Shown: in pieces, positions 14,227 through 20,792 of the stretch
How the letters are laid out: each line of letters starts with the position of its first letter
Position numbering within the stretch: position 1 is the first letter of the stretch
DNA from: CAWDLX01 sp046728155
GTDB lineage: Bacteria > Actinomycetota > Actinomycetes > Mycobacteriales > Micromonosporaceae
Length of the DNA: 21,880 bases
Direction of reading: 5' to 3'
Assembly (NCBI GenBank): GCA_046728155.1
Contig: JBKPDY010000070.1
Location: forward strand, 1-21,880
Notes under the pieces: generated by a model
Database searches by the model: none
The model's input: the letters and a program-made list of their open reading frames with translations, nothing else
What the model was told of the DNA's origin: nothing
Made by a program: the position numbers and the translations under genes

Positions 14227-14249
14227 CCGGGCTACGGCACCCGGGTCAG
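14223..14249. terminator. Bidirectional hairpin containing both convergent stop codons
   Basis: CTGACC-GGG, an eight-base loop, CCC-G-GGTCAG folds into a nine-base-pair stem with one bulged G. The left arm holds the TGA of the Pro/Thr-rich gene and the right arm holds the TGA of citrate synthase, so one element can terminate both. Confidence 0.6.
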
Positions 14250-15523
14250 CGGGACTTCAGCGGTACGAAATCCCGGGTTTCGATACCGGTGTAGAGCTGT
14301 CGGGGTCGACCTATCTTGTTGGCCGGGTCGACGATCATCTCGCGCCACTGGGCGATCCAGCCGGGCAGCCGCCCGAGCGCGAAGAGCACCGTGAACATCC
14401 GCGGTGGGAAGCCGAGCGCCTTGTAGATCAGTCCGGTGTAGAAGTCGACGTTCGGGTAGAGCTTTCGGGAGACGAAGAAGTCGTCGGCCAGCGCGATCTC
14501 CTCCAGCTGCATCGCGATGTCCAGCAACGGATCGGGCTTGTGCATCCGGGCCAGCACGTCCTGGGCCGCCTTCTTCACCAGGGCCGCCCGTGGATCGTAA
14601 TTCTTGTAAACGCGGTGACCGAAGCCCATCAGGCGGACGCCGCCCTCGCGGTTCTTCACCCGGCGGACGAATGCGTGCGCGTCACCGCCCTCGTCGCGGA
14701 TCTGGCCCAGCATCTCCAGCACGGCCTCGTTCGCGCCGCCGTGCAGCGGGCCGGAGAGCGCGCTGATGCCGGCGGAGATAGAGGCGAACATATTGGCGTG
14801 CGCCGACCCCACCAGCCGGACCGTCGAGGTCGAGCAGTTCTGTTCGTGGTCCGCGTGAAGCACGAAGAGCATGTCGAGCACCTTGGCCGCTACCGGGTCG
14901 ACGTGGTACACGGTCGCCGGGACGCCGAACGTCATCCGGAGGAAGTTCTCGACGTACGACAGGCTGTTGTCGGGATAGAGGAACGGCTGGCCGATCGACT
15001 TCTTGTAGGCGTACGAGGCGATCGTGGGCAGTTTCGCCAGCAGCCGCACCGTCGAGATCTCCACCTGCTCCGGATCGAACAGGTCGAGGCTGTCCTGGTA
15101 GAAGGTCGACAGCGCGTTGACCGCCGACGACAGTACCGGCATCGGATGGGCATCGGCCGGGAATCCGTCGAAGAACCGGCGCAGGTCCTCGTGCAACAGC
15201 GTATGGACGCTGATCTGCTCGGTGAACTCGCCCAGCTGGGCAGCGGTCGGCAGCTCGCCGTAGATCAGCAGGTAGGAAACCTCGAGGAACGATGCGCCCT
15301 GGGCGAGCTGGTCGATCGGGTAGCCGCGGTAGCGCAGAATGCCCGCGTCACCATCGATGAAAGTGATGGCCGAGGTGCATGAGGCCGTGTTGACGTACCC
15401 CGGGTCGTAGGTGACGTACCCGCTCTTGGCGAGCGTCGCCAGGTCTATTCCGGCCGGCCCGGCGACCGTGTCGTGAATGTGCAGGGGGAGTTGACCACCG
15501 TGGTAGTCGAGCGTGATGTCCAT
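14246..15523 (-). CDS. gltA: Citrate synthase, type I hexameric-like
   Basis: 425 residues, close to the 427 of the E. coli enzyme. Condenses oxaloacetate and acetyl-CoA to citrate in the TCA cycle. Catalytic residues are in the expected places: His261 in GPLHGGAN, His303 in GFGHRVY and Asp360 in NVDFYTG, with LHADHEQN at 222-229. The N-terminal beta region (YDPGYVNTASCTSAITFIDGDAGILRYRGYPI) matches type I enzymes. ATG 15523 is preferred because MDITLDYHGG fits family N-termini; the frame opens 28 codons earlier at a TTG. No strong Shine-Dalgarno is visible. It lies 99 bases downstream of the hypothetical gene on the same strand. Confidence 0.96.
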   Translation of the reverse strand: MDITLDYHGGQLPLHIHDTVAGPAGIDLATLAKSGYVTYDPGYVNTASCTSAITFIDGDAGILRYRGYPIDQLAQGASFLEVSYLLIYGELPTAAQLGEFTEQISVHTLLHEDLRRFFDGFPADAHPMPVLSSAVNALSTFYQDSLDLFDPEQVEISTVRLLAKLPTIASYAYKKSIGQPFLYPDNSLSYVENFLRMTFGVPATVYHVDPVAAKVLDMLFVLHADHEQNCSTSTVRLVGSAHANMFASISAGISALSGPLHGGANEAVLEMLGQIRDEGGDAHAFVRRVKNREGGVRLMGFGHRVYKNYDPRAALVKKAAQDVLARMHKPDPLLDIAMQLEEIALADDFFVSRKLYPNVDFYTGLIYKALGFPPRMFTVLFALGRLPGWIAQWREMIVDPANKIGRPRQLYTGIETRDFVPLKSR

Positions 15524-15622
15524 CTGGGCCCCCAAGGTCCGCGGCGTTCGTGGCGTCGTTCCTCTATTCGACCGCACATACCGCGATGTGGGTAGGGCAT
15601 CGGCCAAGCGCTGAGAGCTGAA

Positions 15623-16243
15623 TCACCAGCCGGCGTCGTGGGCGACGGCCAGTCGCAGCGGTCCGGTCGCCGGTTGCCCCTCGAGGCTGGTCGGGTCGAC
15701 GCTCCACGCCCGGGCTACCCGCATCACGTCGTCCTCTCCGATGACAAGGCTGTGATCCGACCCTGGCTCGGCCGGCGGCAACCCGATGGCGAGTTCGGTG
15801 TTGTCGGGATCGCCGATCCAGGTCTTCACCTCGCCTGCTTCGCCGAGATACGCAAAGGACCGGACGAGAATGCCTCTCACGGCTCGGGTCCAGCGGTGAT
15901 ACTCGACGACCCGGTGGGTGCCGAAGTACTGAACCTCGGTATCGAGTACGATCGATAGGCCGACCGGGTCGACCTGGTCCTCCCTCAGCAGCAGGCGCCG
16001 ACCGACAACCAGCAGCCAGTGCGAGTTCTGCGTGCCGGGCAACAGGGGCGTCGCCACCAACCACTCATCCGAGACGTAGCTGCGGTCGAGGCCGCTGAGC
16101 CAGTCGACGTCCTTACGCGGTTTGGCCCCGAGCGAGGCGAAGACGAAGTCGCTCGCCTCCTCGCGTCGGGTCTCGTCGGCACCGTCGACACGTACCGCGA
16201 GCCAGGCCGTCTTGTAGCCGAAGCCGCGCATCGTGTCCGTCAT
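15623..16243 (-). CDS. Conserved-looking protein of unknown function
   Basis: 206 residues from ATG 16243, preceded by GGAGG; a second ATG four codons later is possible. The protein is soluble, without signal peptide or spans, and mixed alpha/beta in composition. Visible features are FGYKTAWLAVRVDG at the start, an acidic/aromatic middle (EYHRWTRAVRG, FAYLGEAGEVKTWIGDP) and SDHSLVIGEDDVMRVARAWSVDP near the end. The FGYK...WLAV opening, the VVGRRLLL strand and the later AYLGE...WIGDP part suggest one compact domain. I do not recognise a family or catalytic site. The reading frame is well supported by codon bias and by its ribosome site. It may be transcribed with citrate synthase downstream, but the 99-base gap argues only weakly for an operon. 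Confidence 0.78.
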   Translation of the reverse strand: MTDTMRGFGYKTAWLAVRVDGADETRREEASDFVFASLGAKPRKDVDWLSGLDRSYVSDEWLVATPLLPGTQNSHWLLVVGRRLLLREDQVDPVGLSIVLDTEVQYFGTHRVVEYHRWTRAVRGILVRSFAYLGEAGEVKTWIGDPDNTELAIGLPPAEPGSDHSLVIGEDDVMRVARAWSVDPTSLEGQPATGPLRLAVAHDAGW

Positions 16244-16442
16244 TCCGCCTCGCCTCCGCGCTCGCTCCGCTGCTGCCACCCCACGAGGACGCTCCGCTGC
16301 GCTCCACTTCTCCGCGGGGACCCGGCTCGGGCCCGCCGATGCTCACTCGTTGCCGGCTCGGGTGCCATGGGGCCACCCTAACGCGGATCCACTTCGGACA
16401 TGAGTCCGTGCGTGCCGGCGGTGGTTGTGGCAGTGTTGCGCC
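16244..16442. other. Intergenic stretch with duplicated GC-rich motif
   Basis: Contains two copies of CGCTCCGCTGC (16263-16273 and 16290-16300) 27 bases apart, embedded in variants of GCTCGCTCCGCTGC, a type of low-complexity motif often scattered between genes of GC-rich actinobacteria. The right end holds a possible -10, CAGTGT (16431-16436), for the aminopeptidase gene. No gene is seen. Confidence 0.5.
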
Positions 16443-17261
16443 GTGCGGACCTTCATCTCGGTCGACATGGAGGGTGTCGCCGGCATCGTCGACTGGGCCC
16501 AGTGCATCGCTGGCGGGGACGACTACGCCCTGGGCCGCGAACTGCTCATCGGCGAGGTGAATGCGGCGATCGACGGGGTGATCGCGACCGGCCCGAGCGA
16601 TCGGATCCTCGTCAACGACGCCCACTCAGCCATGCGCAACCTGCCGCCGGCCGCGCTGCACGGCCGCGCCAGCTACGTCTCCGGGCGATTCAAGCCGTGG
16701 TACATGATGCAGGGGCTCGACTCGACCTTCGACGCGTGCGTGTTCTTGGGCTACCACGCCGCGATCGCCACTCCGGGCGTGCTTTCCCACACGTACAACC
16801 CGCGCGCCATCGCCAACGTCCGTCTCAACGGCATCCTGACCGGCGAGGCCGGGCTCAATGCGCTCGTTGCGCAGCATTTCGGGGTACCGGTCGCCGTCAT
16901 CACCGGGGACCAGTACGTCGGTCCGGAGGCCGAACCGTTCTGTCCCGGGGTCGCGGCGGTTCAGGTCAAGGAGTCGATCAGCCGGTTGGCCGCGGTCCAC
17001 CTTCATCCGGCCGCCGCCCGACAGCTGATCCGCGACACCGTACGGGACGCCCTGACCAACCCGCCAAAGCCGCCAGCCATTCAGCTTCCGGCGACGGTGG
17101 AGGTCGAGTTCCTCAGCCCGGACATGGCTGAACTGTCCACCTGGGTCCGCGGTGCATCCAGAGTGGACAGCCGTACGGTCTCGGTCACGGATGATGACCC
17201 ACTACGACTGTTCCGTACCTTCATGACCCTGGTATTCCTCACCCGTTCACTGGTCGAGTGA
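16443..17261 (+). CDS. dppA: M55 family D-aminopeptidase (DppA-like)
   Basis: 272 residues, against 274 in Bacillus DppA. Self-compartmentalising zinc peptidase that releases D-amino acids such as D-Ala from short peptides. Starting at GTG 16443, the metal ligands fall where the family has them: Asp8 and Glu10 in SVDMEG, Asp59 in NDAHS, His105 in LGYHA and Glu135 in NGILTGEAG; the putative nucleophile His116 is in LSHTYN. This agreement with DppA numbering decides the start over the frame opening at 16425. CAGTGT six bases upstream and no Shine-Dalgarno suggest a leaderless transcript. No dpp transport genes are adjacent, so a role in peptidoglycan peptide recycling is a possibility, not shown. 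Confidence 0.92.
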   Translation: MRTFISVDMEGVAGIVDWAQCIAGGDDYALGRELLIGEVNAAIDGVIATGPSDRILVNDAHSAMRNLPPAALHGRASYVSGRFKPWYMMQGLDSTFDACVFLGYHAAIATPGVLSHTYNPRAIANVRLNGILTGEAGLNALVAQHFGVPVAVITGDQYVGPEAEPFCPGVAAVQVKESISRLAAVHLHPAAARQLIRDTVRDALTNPPKPPAIQLPATVEVEFLSPDMAELSTWVRGASRVDSRTVSVTDDDPLRLFRTFMTLVFLTRSLVE

Positions 17262-17480
17262 CCGGCCGTCAGCGAAGGATCTCGACCAGGGCGACCAAGG
17301 CATTGGCGAGACCGACGATGACGGCGGAGCGATCCCTGGCACGATCCAGTAGAGTCCGCCGATCAGTGCAGGGCGCGCGTCTCGGGGCTGTCTCGAGATC
17401 ATGGAAACTAACACTCCCCCTGGGCGGGGTACCAATTTCCACGATCCAGTCGCGCCGGCGATCGATCCCGGCTACGTCAC
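17262..17480 (-). other. Non-coding or relic sequence beyond the MFS pseudogene
   Basis: No intact gene. One minus-strand frame ending in TGA at 17269 has high third-position GC and ends with a hydrophobic stretch (SAVIVGLANALVALVEILR), which may be the tail of a lost gene, but no start region or family is recognisable. It lies directly beyond the decayed transporter and abuts the M55 gene. Confidence 0.35.
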
Positions 17481-17985
17481 CTATGGCACCGACCGGATAC
17501 GGCTGACCAGCACGCCGCCGAGCAGCGTCAAGACCGCGGTCAGCAAATACAACACGGGCTACAACCAAGCGTTGCCACTATCGGTGCCGCCAGCCGACCG
17601 CCACGCCGACGACATTGTCCTGAAAGGACAGCGCGACAAGCCCGACGGCACCGAGGACGCCGCCGCCGAGCACCCACGGGCGCCGCCGTCCGAAGCGGCC
17701 CGAGGTGCGATCGGAGAGGGCGCCCGCAAGCGGATTCGAGATGACGGCGGCGAGCGCCCCGAGACCGGTGACCCAACCGAGCAGAGCTGCCTTGTGCTCC
17801 GGCGAGATGGCCTGCAGCTGCTCCGGCAACAGAACCTGGATCGGCGTGAAGAATCCCATCCATACTGCGAGGTTCGCGATGACCAGCAGAGCGATCAAGC
17901 GGGGCCGTACCGGGACCACCGGCTCGGCCAGCGCCGGTGGGCGCTCCGTTGCGGTCACCTCGGCCATGGCGTCCGGACCCGTCAT
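17481..17985 (-). pseudogene. MFS transporter remnant with internal deletion and frameshift
   Basis: The first ~130 codons (from ATG 17985) are a good MFS N-terminus: RPRLIALLVIANLAVWMGFF, the EQLQAISPEHKA loop, and the signature loop between spans 2 and 3 (GALSDRTSGRFGRRRPW). After GVAVGW the frame hits TAG at 17578. Immediately beyond, other frames read AAPIVATLG and then PVLYLLTAVLTLLGGVLV-SRIRSVP with a stop at 17481, the ending expected for the last span of such a transporter. So roughly 250 central residues are missing at about 17590-17596, and a further single-base loss near 17556 breaks the tail. The gene overlapped the beta-glucosidase stop by four bases (ATGA), so it was probably its sugar transporter. 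A sequencing error cannot explain the large deletion. Confidence 0.85.
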
Positions 17986-19262
17986 CGCCGCGCCACGAGT
18001 ATCCGGCGGCGAAACCAGGTGTAGGACGCCTTCGGCGTACGGCTCAAGGTATCGAAGTCCACGTGCACGAGTCCGAACCGTTTGCTCAGTCCCTCAGCCC
18101 ACTCGAAATTGTCGATCAGCGACCACACGAAGTAGCCGCGCACGTCGGCACCCTCTGATCGCGCCGTCTCCATCGCGGCGATGTGTCCGTCGAGGTAGTC
18201 GATCCGTCGCCGGTCGTCCGGCCACTCCGGGTACGCGCATCCGTTCTCCGTGACGTAGAGCGGCAGGCCGTAGTCGTTGTGCAGCCGGATGAGGATCTCA
18301 CACAGGCCGTCGGGAGCGACCGGCCAGCCGAAATCGGTGACGGGATAGCCGTCCAATGGCACGATGTCGAACGGCAGCACATTGTCCGAACTGGACGGTG
18401 CGCGGACGCCCGTCGGGTTGTAGTAGTTCACGCCGAGTGCGTCGATCGGTGCGGCGATGATCTCGAGGTCACCGTCGAGGACCGGCAGATCGAACCCGTC
18501 CGGATAGCCCCGACCCAGCAATGGATCGGTGAACATCCGGTTGTGCAGGGCGTCGTACGTGTCGGCGGCAGCCCTGTCGGCGTCGGAGTCGCCCCGCACC
18601 CGTACGGGCGAGTAGTTGTTGGCGATCGTGATCGGCGAAGCGCTACGGGCCCGTACGGCGCTGACCGCGAGCCCGTGGGCGAGCAGCTGATGATGTGCCG
18701 TCGGCAGGGCGTCGAACATGAGCGCCTGGCCGGGAGCGTGGACACCGAAGGCGTGGCCGAACACGGTGTGGACGAACGGCTCGTTGATTGTGATCCACAT
18801 CGCGACGCGGTCGCCCAGCACACCGGCGACGCTGTCGGCGTACTCGGCGAACCGCGTCGCGGTGTCGCGGTTGAACCAGCCGCCCGCATCCTGGAGCCAC
18901 TGCGGCAGGTCCCAGTGGAACAGCGTCGCCACTGGCGAGATGCCCCGCTCCAGCAAGGTGTCCACGAGGCGCTCGTAGAAGTCCACTCCATCACGGTGGG
19001 CGGGGCCGGGCCCGTGCGGCTGTATGCGCGGCCAAGCGACGGAGAAGCGGTACGCGTCGACGCCGAGTCCCGCCATGAGGTCTATGTCGTCGCGGTAGCG
19101 GTGGTAATGGTCGCACGCGATGTCACCGGTCGAGCCGTCTGCGATCCGACCTGGTTCGTGAGCGAAGGTGTCCCAGATCGAATCCCCCCGTCCGCCCTCG
19201 TGGACCGCGCCTTCGATCTGATACGCGGCGGTCGATACCCCCCAGACGAACCGGTCCAGCAT
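17982..19262 (-). CDS. GH1 family beta-glucosidase
   Basis: 426 residues, the usual GH1 length. Cytoplasmic hydrolase of beta-linked disaccharides or glycosides. N-terminal FVWGVSTAAYQIEGA and the GDIACDHYHRYRDDIDLM segment are signature regions; acid/base Glu161 is in TINEP, and nucleophile Glu339 is in YVTENG. VWSLIDNFEWAEGLSKRFGLVHVD near the end completes the sugar-binding site, and HW at 116-117 fits the substrate His. No signal peptide. GGGAG lies upstream of the ATG. It was followed by a coupled MFS transporter that is now broken, so its substrate must now enter by another route. The palindrome at 19281-19293 is a candidate control site. Confidence 0.95.
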   Translation of the reverse strand: MLDRFVWGVSTAAYQIEGAVHEGGRGDSIWDTFAHEPGRIADGSTGDIACDHYHRYRDDIDLMAGLGVDAYRFSVAWPRIQPHGPGPAHRDGVDFYERLVDTLLERGISPVATLFHWDLPQWLQDAGGWFNRDTATRFAEYADSVAGVLGDRVAMWITINEPFVHTVFGHAFGVHAPGQALMFDALPTAHHQLLAHGLAVSAVRARSASPITIANNYSPVRVRGDSDADRAAADTYDALHNRMFTDPLLGRGYPDGFDLPVLDGDLEIIAAPIDALGVNYYNPTGVRAPSSSDNVLPFDIVPLDGYPVTDFGWPVAPDGLCEILIRLHNDYGLPLYVTENGCAYPEWPDDRRRIDYLDGHIAAMETARSEGADVRGYFVWSLIDNFEWAEGLSKRFGLVHVDFDTLSRTPKASYTWFRRRILVARR

Positions 19263-19280
19263 CGCGATGACTCCCGAGGG

Positions 19281-19301
19281 TGAGACGTTCTCAGGACCCT
19301 A
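19281..19301 (-). promoter_or_regulatory. Promoter and palindromic operator candidate for the beta-glucosidase
   Basis: On the minus strand a TAGGGT box (19296-19301) is followed by TGAGA-ACG-TCTCA (19281-19293), a perfect 13-base dyad that would cover the transcription start. This is a typical repressor position. The box itself is weakly supported. Confidence 0.4.
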
Positions 19302-19333
19302 ATGGACGGCACCCGCGGCCGAACAGCGCCGGT

Positions 19334-20203
19334 TCAACCGCGGCGACGTGGCGTACGCCGCCATCCGCCCGGATCGGAGGTACCCCGCGTCCACCGTCCG
19401 ATCACCGAGTCGGACTGGCCGGCCAGCGCCCCCAGCACGGCGGCCGCGACGATGAGCGAAGCCATGACGACCAACCAGGACTCGATGGCGAACGCCGCTC
19501 CGATGGTGCCGAACTGCCGCTCGTTGCTGCCGATGATGCGTGGCATGACGATGGCCGAGATCCGGGCGGCGACCACGGTCACGGCCGCGGTCAGCACACC
19601 GGTGACCACCAGAGCCCTGGCCCGGACGCGCCCGCAGAGCAGCACGAATGGCGTCAGCCACCAGAGCAGGAACGCGCACGCCGTGAGCATCACCATGCGC
19701 AGCAGGGACACCGCAATCGCCGGACTGGCGGTGAGTTTGACGGCGGCTCCCAGCACGGCGAGGTACGCGATGAGCCCGACCAGCCAGCCCAGGCCACGGA
19801 TGCTTCCGCGCAGGCCGAGCCTCGGCAGTTGCCACGCGTTCTCGTAGAGCCGCTGCAGGGCGCGGGTGAAGCTGGTGGCGGAGCCGAACACGACGATCGC
19901 GCCGAAGACCGTGATCGAGCCGCGCAGGCTGTCGCGGGTCGTGACCAGGCTGGACACCTCGTCGCCGGTATGGCCGCCCAGGCCAAGCCGGTTGCGGGCG
20001 ACCGTCGCGATGCTCTGCCCGACCTCCGTCGGCGTCAGCGCCACGACGGCGATGAGCAATGGGAACAGAGCGAGGAAGGCCTGGGCGGCGAGCACCACCG
20101 CCGCTTGAACGAACCCGACGGCGGCGACCCGTTCGAGGACCGGCTCGAGCCGGCTCATGACCCTCTCCAGCAGGGCGAGCAATCCGCCGACCAGCCCTCG
20201 CAT
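19334..20203 (-). CDS. YihY/BrkB family inner membrane protein
   Basis: 289 residues with about six hydrophobic spans. Family marks include FVQAAVVLAAQAFLALFPLLIAVVAL early, the ITVFGAIVVFGSATSFTRALQRLYENAWQLP stretch in the middle, and a C-terminal half with GTIGAAFAIESWLVVMASLIVAAAVLGA. The function of the family is not established; earlier annotation as ribonuclease BN is wrong for it. ATG 20203 is chosen because TACGGT lies six bases upstream without a Shine-Dalgarno; Met16 is an alternative. It is divergent from the DUF5655 gene, which has the same TACGGT box. The C-terminal tail is Arg/Thr-rich and cytoplasmic. Confidence 0.9.
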   Translation of the reverse strand: MRGLVGGLLALLERVMSRLEPVLERVAAVGFVQAAVVLAAQAFLALFPLLIAVVALTPTEVGQSIATVARNRLGLGGHTGDEVSSLVTTRDSLRGSITVFGAIVVFGSATSFTRALQRLYENAWQLPRLGLRGSIRGLGWLVGLIAYLAVLGAAVKLTASPAIAVSLLRMVMLTACAFLLWWLTPFVLLCGRVRARALVVTGVLTAAVTVVAARISAIVMPRIIGSNERQFGTIGAAFAIESWLVVMASLIVAAAVLGALAGQSDSVIGRWTRGTSDPGGWRRTPRRRG

Positions 20204-20209
20204 GCAGGC

Positions 20210-20215
20210 ACCGTA
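20210..20215 (-). promoter_or_regulatory. -10 box of the YihY gene
   Basis: TACGGT on the minus strand, six bases before ATG 20203; leaderless layout. Confidence 0.5.
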
Positions 20216-20268
20216 CGGGTCCGGCGACTGGCGGACGCGGCGAACGGGCGCATGTCACACCTGCCGGG

Positions 20269-20274
20269 TACGGT
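20269..20274 (+). promoter_or_regulatory. -10 box of the DUF5655 gene
   Basis: TACGGT six bases before ATG 20281. It is identical to the box of the divergent YihY gene, which hints at a common sigma factor and balanced expression. Confidence 0.5.
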
Positions 20275-20280
20275 CGTTGA

Positions 20281-20727
20281 ATGACCGGTCCAGAGCGACC
20301 ACTGTGGACATGTCCTCGCTGCCGGCGTACCTTCGCCAACCGGAACCAGACCCACACCTGCGCCGAGCTCGGTGACCTGGAGCGTCACTTCGCCGCCTCG
20401 GCCCAGCCGGTACGGGAGGCCTTCGACCGCATCGTGGCACTGGTACGCGAGCTTGGACCGGTCGATGTCCTGGCGGAGAAGTCCCGCATCGCCCTGCATG
20501 TACGGATGAGCTTCGCCGCCCTGATGCCCCGGCGGTACTGGCTCGACGGGCACCTGATTCTCGCCCGGCGACTGGATAGCCCGCGGTTTCGCGTCATCGA
20601 GGTCTACTCGCCGCGTAACGTCCTGCACGCGTTCCGGCTGACCGGTCCCGGCGAGGTCGACGACGAGTTCGCCGGGTGGCTCGCCGAAGCGTACGACGTC
20701 GGCCGGCAGCGACATATCCGGCGCTGA
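20281..20727 (+). CDS. DUF5655 domain protein with N-terminal zinc finger
   Basis: 148 residues. The start WTCPRCRRTFANRNQTHTC gives a probable zinc site (Cys11, Cys14, His25, Cys27). The DUF5655 region follows: HFAASAQPVREAFDRIV, then VDVLAEKSRIALHVRMSFAALMPRRYWLDGHLILAR and RVIEVYSPRNVLHAFRLTGPGEVDDEFAGWLAEAYDVG (parts quoted from about residues 35-143). The family is known as small bacterial proteins predicted to bind nucleic acid or modify other proteins; no activity is established. Leaderless start with TACGGT upstream. It lies 65 bases before the antiporter gene on the same strand, which has its own ribosome site. Confidence 0.88.
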   Translation: MTGPERPLWTCPRCRRTFANRNQTHTCAELGDLERHFAASAQPVREAFDRIVALVRELGPVDVLAEKSRIALHVRMSFAALMPRRYWLDGHLILARRLDSPRFRVIEVYSPRNVLHAFRLTGPGEVDDEFAGWLAEAYDVGRQRHIRR

Positions 20728-20738
20728 CCCCGGGCCGC

Positions 20739-20744
20739 TATAGT
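20739..20744 (+). promoter_or_regulatory. Possible -10 box of the antiporter gene
   Basis: TATAGT, 12 bases past the DUF5655 stop, is a near-consensus -10 and would give a leader of about 40 bases before GTG 20793. No clear -35 is seen. Confidence 0.4.
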
Positions 20745-20792
20745 CAGGTCAGGCGCGCCGGGAAGGCTGGTCGGCACTCGGGAAAGGGTGCC

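Noticed and set aside
14540..15382. 280-codon plus-strand frame opposite citrate synthase
   Set aside because: Shadow of a fully conserved enzyme; composition strongly biased to Arg, His, Val and Gln.
17401..18024. 207-codon plus-strand frame opposite the MFS remnant
   Set aside because: Most of it is antisense to recognisable transporter sequence; no ribosome site or family seen.
18183..19283. 366-codon plus-strand frame opposite the beta-glucosidase
   Set aside because: Antisense to a gene with both catalytic GH1 motifs; no domain of its own.
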